A stretch of 64,000 bases of DNA, taken from the NCBI GenBank assembly GCA_037447655.1, contig JBBHKE010001022.1, positions 126,001-190,000 on the forward strand, read 5' to 3'. A program made the position numbers and the translations under genes. The notes beneath the pieces were generated by a model that saw nothing but the letters and a program-made list of their open reading frames with translations, was not told the origin of the DNA and did no database searches. This DNA comes from Zygnema cylindricum. Lineage: Eukaryota; Streptophyta; Zygnematophyceae; Zygnematales; Zygnemataceae. Shown in pieces: positions 31,157 through 43,296 of this stretch; position 1 is the first letter of the stretch, and the number at the start of each line of letters is the position of its first letter.

Positions 31157-31992
31157 TAGTGTTGTGTATCGGTAAAAAATTTATCGTGATAACACCGATA
31201 CCGATAGTTATCGGTTATCGAACGGTCAGAGGTCCCGATATGTCGGTCCGAGACCAACAAATTCCATATCGGTGATAACTTTATAAAAATATATAATGCA
31301 AACAATAGTACTTTATAACATACTGTATTGTATTATTGACTTTATATAGCGTGGCATGCGACGTATAAAAAACTGTTCCGTATCCGTTTAACTGAAATTT
31401 ATTACGGGCAGCGCAGCACATAAACGTAGACAAATTTAAAACAATACTTTATAGTTCTAAAACTATAGTACCGAAACGAAAATATTGAATTACGTTGCAA
31501 ATTTGTAAATCAAACTTTTTCGAAAAACAGACAAACAGACGAACAGAGCAGACGAACACAACTGTCAAACGGCCACCATTTATTGCAAAGTGATATGAGG
31601 GCGTAACTAACCTTGCGAATAAAAATAACAGTCAAAAGGACATTCTAGACGGGTATGGGAGCGTGGAGCCCAAGTAAAACCCCCTTTACATTAGAAATAA
31701 TCCAGGAAATATCACGATTTTTAAGCGAAATCGGGGGGAAGGGGTTTCGCGGCGCGACCGAGGAATAACACGTACAGTTGAGTGTACTGGCCGTACATTT
31801 ATTTGTACGGTCCATACAGTTATCGCCGATAGTTATCCATATTGTTGCCATCGCTGATAAACATCTGATATTATCGGTTAATTATTGTCGATAACACCGA
31901 TAACGATATATCGTACCAATTTATCGATTATCGGCAACCCGAAAAGAGGCCCATATCGGTTATCGACAAATCTTTACCGATACACAATACTA
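31157..31992. mobile_element. hAT-like element, copy 5
   Basis: 836 bp with the same ends. The target duplication is decayed: GATATCAA near the left border against GATATCTT at 31993-32000, with two extra T at the left. The interior matches copy 1 most closely. Confidence 0.8.
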
Positions 31993-32000
31993 GATATCTT

Positions 32001-33498
32001 GTTATTTTTTTCGAACGGTGAGGTGGGTGATAAACCGCTCCATTTGAAAAAGTCACAAAATCCATTTCGTACCAATTACGGGACTGCATAAGAAAATGAA
32101 TTACGTGATAAGTATGGAGCTATCGCGATAATTATCGTCCCGATATTTATGAGTAATCCTTTGCGATATATCGTCATTCCATCGCGATAATTTCCTTAGG
32201 AGTATATCTATAAGTTATATATATTATCGGTAGGTCAAACAGAGGTAGATATTGGATACTGGCCATAGGGGCTACGGATACAAAACACTAGAAAAAACTC
32301 GAAAAGGGATTCGACAGTTCGTGGCGGAAAATTTTAGAATACTATGCAGCTTCCTTGCAACTTCCCAATCTCGTTTTGATCTCGTTTAATTCCTATGTGA
32401 TAGTTTTACGACGCTAAATATTCAGACTTTTCTAAAGTGCCGTAATTTTCGAGAAACGTCACTTCAAACTGTCGCAGATGGTGACGTCAAACGGCTACAA
32501 TTGTAACGGTAATTACGACGAACCTAAACGAGATTTCAGTATTTCAAATCATTTCCTCTTATAAAAAAATTGGGACACCCTAAATGATTGTACGTAGAAT
32601 CCTCCGATATGTGACAAAAACAGAATGACACACGATGACACCCGCTCGCCCCTCAAGACGTTTTCGCGAACGTAACTGAAAAAGGAGCTGCATTTGGTCC
32701 ACTTTGTACAGCGACCAGTTATGTCAGGTTGTGAGCGTGGCCACATTAATTGGCTAATGGTGTTAATAAACCATTACACTATAAGGGAAACTACGTACCA
32801 ATATTGAGGCAAGCGATAAGGAATCTTCAAGCTTATATAGAGAGGAGACTGATCAAATTTTAGCCTTGATGTTAAATGCCAAAAAAATTTAAGAGATTAG
32901 AAGTACCACTAACATAGGTTTAATGTGCGAAAACAATTTGGAGTCATATAAAATGTTTTATTTCTAGTTTTCTAGTGAAGTTCATGTACTATATTAAAAA
33001 ACCTATATAGAACAAGTACCGTAAAGGGTAGCAACATTCAATGGTTTAAACTGTTTTCACACATGTTCAGTACATCCATGTACAAAAAAGTAAAAAAAAA
33101 TCCATACATCAAAACAAATCTAGGAGGATCTGAAAAGAGCTGAAAAGGACAATTCATCTCCTTCCACTAAAAACCGTAAAACTTGTTGCTGACAAGAGAA
33201 CCCTGGACAGCCAATTTTTGTATGTCTAATCAATTTAGAAGTTATAATCTGACCTATAACGTAAAACACAACAATAAAAAATACATTTTCTTCACCATAA
33301 AGGTGCTTCTGACATATCTCGCCTACATCGCCATAGCTGAAAAAAGAAAATGTTGAAATATCTTGGCCATTTAAGTTTTGATCATAAAAGTGTGTGTTGT
33401 CTAATCCTGTTAAACTCCCCACATTTACAGTTAGATAAACAAAACGTTTTCAATGTCGCGAAATAAAGAAACCAGTAGAAATTCTCCACGTTAGCCTT
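32001..33498. other. Intergenic, downstream of the reductase locus
   Basis: AT-rich. The first 200 bases still contain ATCGCGATAA words like the hAT subterminal repeats. No gene recognised. The part near 33400-33498 is probably the 3' UTR of the minus-strand reductase. Confidence 0.4.
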
Positions 33499-33591
33499 TC
33501 AAAATTGAAATTGCATCTCTTTCGCATAGCCCAAATTGTCCAAGTGTCCAGCCATGGCTTTGTTCATTGCAGGAGGTCCACAACGCAAAAT
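33499..33591 (-). CDS. CBR1: Reductase exon 9: C terminus
   Basis: Encodes ILRCGPPAMNKAMAGHLDNL, GYAKEMQFQF and stop TGA. The CGPPxM motif and terminal FQF are family hallmarks. Acceptor GCACAG. Confidence 0.9.
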   Translation of the reverse strand: MLRCGPPAMNKAMAGHLDNLGYAKEMQFQF

Positions 33592-33609
33592 CTGTGCGAC
33601 ATAACCAGA

Positions 33610-33757
33610 ATAAGTACCGTGCAAAAAAGATAATAAGAAGAGAAACAAGAAACTCGGCCAGAATAAGTACAAAGCAAAAAAGATAATAAGAATAGAAACA
33701 AGAAACTCAACCGGAATAAAGTACAAAGCAAAAAAACTTAATAAGAAGAGAAACAAG
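33610..33757. repeat. About 54-bp tandem repeat next to exon 9
   Basis: Nearly three copies of a unit with GTACAAAGCAAAAAAGATAA and AGAAACAAGAAACTC. It lies in the intron just upstream of the last reductase exon. Confidence 0.85.
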
Positions 33758-34309
33758 ACTAATCTATGCACATCACCCATCACATAAGAACTCGAATCCC
33801 TCCATCTGTATTTTGAACATTTTGTAAGAATGAATTATCCAGTCACCAGTAACGAGAAAGATACTCTCTGCGTCAGTAAAGCAACTCAAGGTGCTTTAGA
33901 TCAATGAATAGAGTATAGATCAATTCTAATTATATAGATTCTGATTGAATAGATTTTAATTATATATATGGCATATGTGAAAGATATGACAGCTCCAAGA
34001 AATCTAGAAGATAACTGACTCTATTGACGGCAAAGATTAGGCAACACCCATCCATCAGCGGCAAATCCATCCCACATGAATGCATCGATCGCCAAGTTTT
34101 GTTACCTTCTAGCTTGGCTTAAGCAACAAGCAGACAGTTCAGTTCAATATGTGATTACTTCAGTTCAATGCGTATCCCAAACAGTTCACCAGAAACAACA
34201 GTTCCTGGCAATCTTTTTACATACTTCATACCGACTAAACTCAGACATGCCCAGTGCTCCTTTCCTTTTTCGCTCGTTCCTATAAATAATTTCGTTCTAT
34301 ACCGGCAAA

Positions 34310-34520
34310 TTAAGGACAATATGAACCAAATAAGCACTAATAATACTCTAACGATGATACTCTTAATAGCAATAAGAACAACAATAAGAACAACAACAAT
34401 AATAACATTGCTTGATAACAGAATCACTAATAATTATTATAAAAACACCAGCTATAATAAATTAATATCTAATAATAACAATAATAACTAGAATAACAAA
34501 AATAACAACAACCATTTTAA
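34310..34520. repeat. AAT/AAC-rich low-complexity intron DNA
   Basis: Many AATAATAAC and ACAACAATA words inside the 2-kb intron between reductase exons 8 and 9. Non-coding. Confidence 0.7.
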
Positions 34521-35595
34521 CAGAAATATTAACAAATAATACCAGCATTTATACTGCGCAATTAATCGCTTCATAACACTAATTTGGTGTCCATTTTCTT
34601 TATGCTTCAGACCCTTAAAGAAAACGTTAATACTAATATATGCCTTCACCGTTGATTTAGTTACAAGCTACGTAGCTTTGTGTACATAAGTGATGGCAAC
34701 AATAAACTAGGTCCGTACCATCGGATGTATTTACGCACGTAACGTGACACACATTCCGTCAGCGCCTCAACAATAATAGTATTTTGTCTCTGAATACATA
34801 CTTCTAACACTATTGAAGCGATTTTTACAATATTTTCGACACCTTTCGTGTAAATTCTGACTCTAGTTAGGGGTTCATTGCTTGTTTTTAGTTGGAAAAA
34901 TGACGTAAATGAAAACTGTAGTTTAAACAGCTACATAAATGTTGTCCGCGTGGAATTTTGTTGGAGCCTCAGAAAAATGGAGATGTTACAGCGAAGCTCG
35001 CACCCACTCCACAAAAAAAGCATAGATATCTCGCCTAACTTTACAGTAGAAAATGGCCACACTATTTTTCGATTTTCTTACGCTAAATTGATCAGTTTAT
35101 AACATCGTCAACATATTAGAATAAATGTTTGGGCTAATTTACTACTGGAATCAAAACAAAATCAAATCTAGTCAAAATGTCATTGTCGGTTTTGATGAAA
35201 ATACATCAAATAGTGTTTAACATCAGGTCACAAATTTCCATGATTATTGGTCTTCCCACGTAAAATGTCAAAAATTTATACATTTTTGTCCGCGTGATTT
35301 GAGCGACTGGAGAACGGAACTGTAAACTCTGCATGGTTACTCAGTTGTTACCTGATGTCACAATGACATGTCCGAACCGACATACCATACATAACTCTAA
35401 TTACAGTTTTGCGTAAAATAACGTAACTAACACTGTTTTATCTGTTCATATATTAGCGCAATGGAAAATCTTTAGGTTCACAGGCTAAAATTTAGGGGAA
35501 CCGATAAAATGTTATTAACTCGAATAGTGATACACAATGTACCGTATTTGGGGAACAGGGAAAATCAAAACACTCATTATCCCTTATATCCTTAC

Positions 35596-35682
35596 CTTTA
35601 TGTCTTCAGCCGGGGCAGGAAGCCAATTCTTGATCGCATCCGCAGAAACAAAGCCCACTCCTCCACTCCATCCTTCAGGAGG
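35596..35682 (-). CDS. CBR1: Reductase exon 8
   Basis: Encodes [20 protein letters not shown] and LPAPAEDIK. Acceptor TTTCCAG, donor AAG|GTAAGG. Confidence 0.85.
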
Positions 35683-36007
35683 CTGGAAATACCATACCAT
35701 CAAAAAAAAAAAAAAAAAAACATCAGACCTTCACATTGCAATTATTTGGTGACAAAATGAGACATTCGGTTTAAGTCTTCACAGAGAAGATATGCCCAAA
35801 CAAAATAAAACCATGAAGGAACAGCGACTGAGAATAGCCCATATCTTCAAATATCTGTCAGTTCAAAAGGAGACCATCACAAGGATAATCTGTCAGATTC
35901 AAGCAAAAACACTGAAAATGTGGAAGATTATAAGCCTACCGACTGTCATAAAAAACTTTACAAATAAATGCAGAATACTTTTTTAACCATCGATCTAAAA
36001 AGCTCAC

Positions 36008-36073
36008 CTGGTTAAGAAAATAGTACACCTTAAACTGGTCTGGGTGATTCTTTGCCATGGCATCCAGTTCGGG
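36008..36073 (-). CDS. CBR1: Reductase exon 7
   Basis: Encodes PELDAMAKNHPDQFKVYYFL and NQ. Acceptor GATGCAG, donor CAG|GTGAGC. Its normal upstream neighbour (LIYANV exon) is absent. Confidence 0.8.
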
Positions 36074-36419
36074 CTGCATCATAAAAAAATAAAAAACAGT
36101 CCTCATATGGGTTTCAAAAAAAACATCCGAATATTATCCATGATGAACACGAGTTTTTTCACGATTCTATAACACACAGAGACTCATGGCACACAGAAAT
36201 CCTTTGTTTCGTCGAGAGGGCTTCAGAAGACTTTTTTAACAACAAATCAAACGAGAAAAAAAAAAGTTAATCATTTTTTCAAAGGCTTATATTTCAAATA
36301 CAATTGCAATACATGCATGTGAAAGAAGATGGTCTGAGTTGGGATATCGCATGTCTCTTTCTAAAAAAGTGGAGTAAAAAGCAATATCCTGGACAAGTGT
36401 AGATAACAAATATTTTTTA

Positions 36420-36780
36420 ACAGATATATTTTAGCAGATAACAACCTCCTATTCACGAGTTTTCTACCAATTCTCTAAATTTTCAGATGTATCTGCATAA
36501 GCTACACTGCCGATCTAAATCATTTAATAAATAGCATTTTGTTTTAAATTTAAAAAACTTAACATTATATATTAATTCTCTTTTAGCTTTATGATCTAAG
36601 TTGTTAATTAAAAACCATAATCTTTATGAACTTACTAAAAATAAACTTAAATCCTTTAAATCCTTTACAGTTTTGTTGTTTAAATTATGCCAAGAAACAT
36701 CTAAAAAAATATTTTACAATTAAATTTAATAACTTTATAAAAATATCGTTGTCAGAGTAAACAGGATTATTAATGTAACT
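36420..36780. other. AT-rich stretch where a reductase exon is expected
   Basis: Unusually A/T-rich DNA between reductase exons 6 and 7. I searched the minus strand here and in the rest of 36074-36975 for the LIYANVTYEDI exon and did not find it. Confidence 0.5.
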
Positions 36781-36975
36781 CCGGAATAGAATGTCTTTTA
36801 CTGATTTGGTGTGGGAAGATGTGACAAGTACAGTTCCTTAAATAGTGTTACTACCACTATACTATGATTTCCAGCCAAAAAAAGTAGAGGCAGAATTCGT
36901 GTTAGTGACACTGATAACGGTCCTCAGTCGAAACAATATAGAGATCTACCACGTGGCATTTTGCGTGCAGGCTAT

Positions 36976-37009
36976 CTTGTCCTGAGGATTCTCCAAGATT
37001 GCGTGCCAC
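36976..37009 (-). pseudogene. CBR1: Reductase exon 6 with 2-nt deletion and lost donor
   Basis: Expected VARAILENPQDK. The sequence GTGGCACGC is followed at once by AATCTTGGAG, so two bases of a CGCGC run appear missing and the frame shifts. The block ends GACAAG|ATAGCC, with AT where a GT donor is expected. Confidence 0.7.
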
Positions 37010-37284
37010 CTGTTTTGACAAAAATACAATCGTGAATCACCGTACGATACTCAAATCCAATGATTTCTAAGAAACTATCCACTTAGTAATAGCCATTCTA
37101 ATCCACAATCTCCAATGTAACCAGTTTACTAATGGCTTATCACTCTCACGCCAAAAACCGACTTCACGTAACTTCCCTTCTCTTGGTTGCTAAAGAAGGG
37201 AAAAAGATGTGACGTAAAACACTTTTATTCAAAGAGGCAAAAGAATCGTTCTAGACATACAGGGAAAAACAAACTTAAAAATAC

Positions 37285-37365
37285 CTGGTACATGGGGGTT
37301 ATGCCTGTACCACCTCCAATCATGCCAAATTCTCGAACAGAGTTAGGAGAGTATTTGAATCGACC
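37285..37365 (-). CDS. CBR1: Reductase exon 5: NADH motif
   Basis: Encodes [20 protein letters not shown] and [15 protein letters not shown] contacts NADH. Acceptor TGTGCAG, donor CAG|GTATTT. Confidence 0.85.
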
Positions 37366-37896
37366 CTGCACAACTCAGGCCATTTCAATAGTTAATACCC
37401 CTCCCTCACTCTCTCCCCCTCTCTCTCTCCCTCTTTCTCGCTCCCTCTCGCTCCAATGTGAATCAAACCGAAGAGCATCGTTCTAAACAACTCAATTAAC
37501 GACAATGACCAAACACGAGAACAGATGCGACAACACAGCAGCAAAAATTATGAGAGGACAAGTTGTATGAATGAGATTATGAATAATAAAAAAAAGGGAA
37601 GCAACGCCAGTTCTCTATGTTAAAATGTACCCTTCTTGACCTTAAATAAGGGAAACAATTCAGTCACACAATCCTATAAATGACATGAATTTGCTTGTAG
37701 GCTTCTCAGATCAGTTTAAAATACTCACTGCCAAGATATCTATTGAATTAAATCAAAATAAAACAACGCCAAGAAACAGAAAACTCTGGTTGATCAAATA
37801 CATATGGTTGAAATGTGATGCATTTCATAGAGACTGTGTTTGCCGAAAGCAAAGAGGCAAGTCAAATAGGAAACGAAGGTATGAAGCAAGCTAGAC

Positions 37897-37974
37897 CTTA
37901 GGGCCTTTGAACGGCAAGAGGTCTCCCACTTCAAGCTTGTTGAGCGCCTGTGACATTGCTCCGTCGGGATAAAC
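37897..37974 (-). CDS. CBR1: Reductase exon 4
   Basis: Encodes VYPDGAMSQALNKLEVGDLL and PFKGPK, the segment leading to the FAD-binding GPKGRF turn. Acceptor GTGCAG, donor AAG|GTCTAG. Confidence 0.85.
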
Positions 37975-38198
37975 CTGCACTTCAATCGCCATTACAATAT
38001 GATTTCATATCATTTGATTATTGCAACCTTACATTGGCAAATACTTCAAACAAATGGATATTGAAAGCGAGTGCCATATTCTCAATTTGCAAGTCTTTTG
38101 AACACAAATACAAGATCCATACTTCATGAGCTGCAGTTTCGACTGGGTTTAGTGTTTAAAACTAAAAACAAAAAAAATAAACGGTCAAACAACTACAC

Positions 38199-38289
38199 CT
38201 TAATAACAAGCTCCACGAAACCAACATCGGAATCCAAACTTGTGGGTGTGTACGGCCTCTGGAACTCTTTTCCCTGTTCATCCAGAGCC
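38199..38289 (-). CDS. CBR1: Reductase exon 3: FAD motif
   Basis: Encodes ALDEQGKEFQRPYTPTSLDS and DVGFVELVIK. RPYTPTS is the RxYTxxS FAD-binding motif. Acceptor GGTAG, donor AAG|GTGTAG. Confidence 0.85.
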
Positions 38290-38773
38290 CTACCATTCCA
38301 CCAATCTCCAAAAGCATTCACCATCATTTTTATTTCCTTCGTCGTGACAAAAACCATAAAATCCAAGGTGAATAAAAAAATGAACCAAGTATCTAGAGTT
38401 CATGAAACAAACACACACAAAAAAACAAGAAAAGAGAAAACATATTAAAAAATGCGATTTCATATCAGATATATAAGCATATAAAGAACGTACATGAAAC
38501 TCACCTGTACGCTACAGCCTTAAGGCATGCTTGCCAAGGGAAAAGAAAAAAATGAAACGCACAACAACAGTTATTCAATAATATTCCACAGTTCACGGAG
38601 ACAAAACAACACCCAGCGGCGGCAAAGAGCGAAGAATAAAGAATCGAGCCGTCCCCAGCTGGATCCCACATTTCCACAAATGCTGACCAAAGAATCTTAA
38701 AAAGCGCCAGTCCACCCATAGTATTAAGTACCCTGTGGTGTCAAATGAAAAGTCAAAACTGTGGCTCACTCAC

Positions 38774-38915
38774 TGTATGCTGACGTGTTGTCCTATCGGC
38801 AATCCCAAGACAGTCTTGGGAGAATCGAGTGCAAATCGGAGCTTCAGCACATTATGGCTCACTTGCTCCTTCACCACCAGCTGCAGCTTCTTCCATTCAT
38901 CCGGGCTCAGAGCCA
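38774..38915 (-). CDS. CBR1: Reductase exon 2
   Basis: Encodes ALSPDEWKKLQLVVKEQVSH and NVLKLRFALDSPKTVLGLP, IGQHVSI. The acceptor (GTGGCAG) has a poor pyrimidine tract but gives the correct phase; donor CA|GTGAGT. Confidence 0.75.
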
Positions 38916-39200
38916 CTGCCACGTGTCCACCCAGTTGCCCAAGGAAACCAACCACACGCCACCAGTTACGCACCTTAAAAAAAACTAAGAAACAGTGGCG
39001 AAGTTGCCTCTCACAGAGGAGCTGCCACGTGCCCAGCCAGCCAGTGCCCAAGGAAACCGCACTAGCGACAACCTTAAAGAAACCTAATAGAACCTTAGAA
39101 AACCTAATGGAAAATTCAACAACCTAATGGCAATGCTCCCTCTCCCTCAGTCAGTCTAGGAGCTTGCCGTAAAAGCCGGAGAGCAATAGAGTAGCAATAC

Positions 39201-39312
39201 CTTTTCTCGCAGGGCGACGCCAGGCGACGTACAGAAAGACGCCGCCTACGACAACAGCTGCGACTGCGACTGTGAAGGCGACAGCTGCCTTGTCGTCCGC
39301 CAGCAGTGCCAT
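39201..39312 (-). CDS. CBR1: Reductase exon 1: membrane anchor
   Basis: ATG at 39312. Encodes MALLADDKAAV, a hydrophobic anchor and RRPARK. Donor AAAAG|GTATTG. Confidence 0.75.
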
Positions 39313-41329
39313 GACTTGGCGTGCCACCGGGCAGGCCGCTACAGATGCTCGAAACTACAGCACAGCACTGTACAGCGCAGTTCTCACTGCCGCGACTGGA
39401 TTGAGAGTAACGGAAGGCAGTGTGGTACAGTGGTACACTCCGGCGAACACTGCATCGAATATTAGCTATGGGCGACGGGCGTGGCGCTAAGGAAGCTACA
39501 ACCGTGAATACTGAATAGCTATTAGTCTTAATGTGTTTTTCGTCTCTTAACATATATTTTCTCCGTACACACATGTCGGATTGTTGTCGGATTGTGGATC
39601 TGACGGTTGCGATTGAAAGATAAGATTCTCAGGTTCCGATTGGCGGTCTCAAATTGAAAATCGGACAAATGTGTACGTAAATAAAATGTTTTAAGTGGCG
39701 AAAAAAATATCAGCACTATTAGCAGTAGACGTGTACAGTGCAGTACTGTACTGTACAGTACAGTACTATCGCGTTTAGTGTTATATTTTTCGGCTGTTGA
39801 ACTCATTGTGCACATTTGTCCGATTATAAATCTGACGGTTGGATTCTCGGAAAGCTCCTAGTTTTCTACCTTCGGATTGACGGTATTTAATTGTGAATTG
39901 GACACGTGTGCACGGGGAAAAGCTGTTAGAAATCGCGAAAAAAACAATAACGCCGATAACGATACACAGCTACGGGCGTAAGAGACCAGAACGGGACGAA
40001 AGACATTGATGGTTAGAACTTTAAACGGCAACAAGATTACCGTACAGCCTAAATGCACTTTCAAATCGTTCAAAAATATGCTTGTAAGGTCCGAAACAGT
40101 CATTTTTTGAAAAGGAGTTTATAAGTGTCTTTAGTAGAATGTTTTTTGTTACTCATAATAGATTAACATTAGGGACTTTAACAAAAGCAAATTCTAAATC
40201 CTGGCAAAATAATAAGAAGAGACACGTGTTCTTTTGAATTGTCTTTCTAATGGGTTGAAACATTTTGTCACAAATAAAAGGTGCACCAAGTATCGAATGA
40301 GTCACACAACAATGACAATTTATATAAATGTTTGTTTTAAACAAGACAAATAAGTTTGCTAACGCATGCTAACCATTACCACACCCATCAAATAAATTTG
40401 TCCGACAACTTTTATAAATTTAAAATTAAGCTAGTTCATGATTAACGTTGCTAGGAATATCTATTGGAGCAAACCACCAGTGTTCTACGGGTTTGATAAA
40501 AAAGGTGTGTGTCGACAACCATTTTAACATTCTCGATCAATATGTCAACTCTCTTTTGTAAATTTATTATAACAAACGATACTCAACTCCATTCTTTTTG
40601 GGTCCCCTCTTGATTTAGCTGGGAGGCTTCAACCACGATAACTACTTTAATTGCAATCGAGGAGTGGGTTTCACAAATCATCAACCCCATTGTTCCGCCC
40701 TATCCTCAAAATTATTATCTTTTACTATCACATCCCATAAAAAAAATAAAAAATAATACGAGCACCAAAATAATAACAGTGTTACAAAATGGCAAAACCC
40801 AAAAAACTCAAAAAAGCGCCATAAATAAAAATCCATGTTACCTACGAGTTACAAATAGTAAATCGACCGTTCCACAACATCATGGTTGAACAATAATAGA
40901 TACTAAAAATCGACGAAAACCAAATCCTTGTTAGAATTGGAACCATCAATAAATTAACGAGCACAATATCAACCGTGTTACTGAGTGTCGTAACTGAAAA
41001 TAACCTTATCCACATATGTGCCAAGTTCTTAGAGTCCATGCCTTCGTGTGAAATTTTATGAGGTCCATTCCCTCACAAAATTCGCACATCCAAAGAAACT
41101 TATCTAGATAGTGCCGACTCCAAGTTGATACAACCCACATGACTGACACCCTGACAGTCAGAATCGCAATAAAGCTTCACCGCTATGAAAGCAAACTTTC
41201 TGTGTGCTCAGCTCCCCCACATAATCCGAAGTTAAAATATAAGTATTTGGACACATTCCCCCACTTTTACTTTCCCTTAGAAATGCAGCCACCATGGCAG
41301 GCAAAAACTTTGACCGACTACAACCCTAT
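39313..41329. other. Intergenic with decayed repeats
   Basis: The part next to 39313 should hold the reductase promoter. 39499-39970 may be a TA-flanked element of the MITE type, left end CAACCGTGAATACTG, with two related internal halves containing GACGGTTG and GGACA(A/C)(A/G)TGTG words and a GTACAGTACAGTACT run. 40100-41330 shows no gene that I recognise. Confidence 0.35.
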
Positions 41330-42187
41330 GTAGCATGGACTCGCCCCAGTCTGCAGCAAAAGAATCACTGAAAATGGTCAACTAAATGAGTTGATATTAA
41401 ATGGTAAAGTCTGCCGACTTATATAGACGCTCTCTAGGAGAGAGGCGGCTTTCTATCAAAATATTCTAAGTCCTAAAACCCCTCCCTAAGCCCCCTAGTA
41501 TTGAGGTAAGAAACAATCATATGAATGTACCGTACAAGAAAGTTCAGGTGTCGGAGTACTTTATGTACGGTCTTTGTACAACATCTCCATAATGTGACAT
41601 TTGTCACATCCAAAATTGTCATCTCGCGTTCCAAAGATCCCGCAATCCTCTAGGATATTGCCACGTGTCATCCGGAGTGGAGGCGCCCAAAAACGCCAAA
41701 GCGACCATTCCGAAATCCTGACTCGCACCACGGCCGTTGATTGAAGTCGGCTTTTTATCCGTACCGTCGAAATAAATGTTCGCAACATTTATTTTGTGCG
41801 GTACTATAGTACATAACGGGTTCTATGTTCTACCTTACATTTCATTAGTTAAACGAAATGTTCTACGTGCGTGTGTTTAAACACCTATTAAACCCTTTAT
41901 ACCTCATCACTGGTCATAGACTTAGCCGACAAAGCTAACGGCTACGGGTGTCTTAACGGACTACAAGTACCAAAATCAATTCTTGGGTTCGTCAAATATC
42001 ATTTTGGTAAATCTACCAAATTTACTCCTTGTCTTCCTAGAGGGCCTAGGCAGCCATGGCTCTAGCTCCCTATCCAACCTTCAGTGACTGCAACAAGTGT
42101 GGGGGCTTGGAGAAGGGAGTTATAAGCAGACTGCCTTTGCTCTTTTTTTATCCTAATACTGACCTAGAAAATACACAAATATCAACA
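41330..42187 (-). mobile_element. Copia LTR D, 3'-truncated
   Basis: Minus-strand LTR: starts TGTTGATATTTGTGTATTTT at 42187, includes the GGCAGTCTGC block, CCATGGCT block, tRNA-like cassette (41930-42000), a CCACGTG region and the late GAGTCCATG block, then stops near 41330 without a CA end. Related to the LTRs of elements A, B and C. Confidence 0.7.
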
Positions 42188-42879
42188 ACCTTCAATCACA
42201 AATTTCAGGTGTTATTATGTGCAACGAGCTCTTCTAAGATCTAAACAAAGCATCAAGTGAAAAATATAGTTGAAGAAAGTCGTGATAATTGTATGAAATA
42301 TCCTCACAAGACCAATTTTGGAATAACATCCAACAAATTCGATAAGCGCTCTTCGTTTATCTCTTTTGAATTTTTTAAGAGTATCACAAGTGACTTAGCC
42401 GACAAGTATTTGTATAATCACTTACTATAGATTCTAAGTAATATTAACTGTATGATGATAGATTGGGTTGGAAAGATTAGGAACACGTAGATCTCAGTAG
42501 GTGGGTTGATTTTGGACGTACCTCCCAGGTACACTTATATTGGTGGTACAACACTGAGAGCATAAGACTTAGGAATTAGAGCATTTTATGTATCCAGACT
42601 TCCAAGTAGTAAAACTGCAGACAGTTTTTGGGAAACTTCTGAGTGTTATATCTTGAGTGTTGTCGGGTCAATTGTGCTGAAACTTTGGGAGTTATCACTG
42701 TTTTTGCTTCTCTATATTTTGTTAAAGTTTTTTGAATCTTGGATGCTTGTATAAGAATTGGTGAGCACTTAAGAACAGTTGTTTGGTGAGATTCTTGATA
42801 GCTTCTAAGAGTGTATCATGTCTACTTCTACTACTACTGCTGCTCCTCCACTTGCAACGGTGGTTGTAGAACAACAATG
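42188..42879 (+). mobile_element. Fragment of another copia leader and gag start
   Basis: Near 42819 an ATG opens MSTSTTTAAPPLATVVVEQQ followed by a stop. Ser/Thr-rich N termini like this are seen in plant copia Gag proteins. The preceding 200 bases have LTR-leader character (TTGTCGGGTCAATTG). Truncated at 42880 by an LTR fragment. Confidence 0.35.
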
Positions 42880-42966
42880 AGTGGGCTTGGAGAGGGGAGT
42901 TAAAGGCAGACTGCCTCTGCCTTTTTCAATCCTACAACATACCTAGAAAATACACAAATATCAACA
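42880..42966 (-). mobile_element. LTR start fragment (D type)
   Basis: Minus strand, begins TGTTGATATTTGTGTATTTT at 42966 and is cut after about 87 bp. It abuts the integrase-leader region of element B, so an LTR element inserted there and was later deleted. Confidence 0.65.
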
Positions 42967-43117
42967 CTTTACCCTGACCACACCCACTGCAATCACTTAA
43001 ATTCTCATATTTCGAAAACGTATTTTTCAACTACTCCCATTATTTTCATTCCTTTTAGCTTTTCTATATTCACATGCCCAAGTCTCTTATGCCACAAAAT
43101 AATATCATTGACACTAG
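42967..43117 (-). pseudogene. Element B, GAG-preINT segment
   Basis: Minus strand encodes DIILWHKRLGHV and then SDCSGCGQGK, the copia integrase zinc-binding leader (H..H..C..C). This is the continuation of element B, cut by element A at 43117 and by an LTR fragment at 42966. Confidence 0.75.
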
Positions 43118-43296
43118 TGTTGAAATAAGTAGTTTTTGTATTTTCTAGGTCTGAATTATTTAGCGGAAAAAAATATAAAGAAAATGTATGCAGCCTGCCT
43201 CTATATCTTCTCTCTTACCCCTATACTTGTTGTAGTCAGTGAAGGAGAGAGAGAGCAATGAAGCCTTGGCTGCCTACAATCCATAGGAAGGACTAA

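Larger units (their letters stand above)
33499..39312 (-). pseudogene. CBR1: NADH-cytochrome b5 reductase locus, disrupted (gene span)
   Basis: Nine minus-strand exon blocks recover most of a plant-type NADH-cytochrome b5 reductase, the membrane-anchored FAD enzyme that passes electrons from NADH to cytochrome b5 for fatty-acid desaturation. Order: N-terminal anchor (AFTVAVAAVVVGGVFLYVAW), GLPIGQHVSIQ, the FAD motif RPYTPTS, the NADH-site motif [29 protein letters not shown], and C-terminal RCGPPAMNKAM ... FQF. Exons 1-5 and 7-9 are in phase. Exon 6 is 2 nt short, lacks a GT donor, and the next expected exon (LIYANVTYEDILLK block) is not found in 36074-36975. Either a recent pseudogene or a sequence or assembly error; the remaining exons are well preserved. 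Confidence 0.8.

Noticed and set aside
38770-39051. 93-codon minus frame extending upstream of reductase exon 2
   Set aside because: Only the part from 38915 matches the reductase family; the upstream part is intron read-through.
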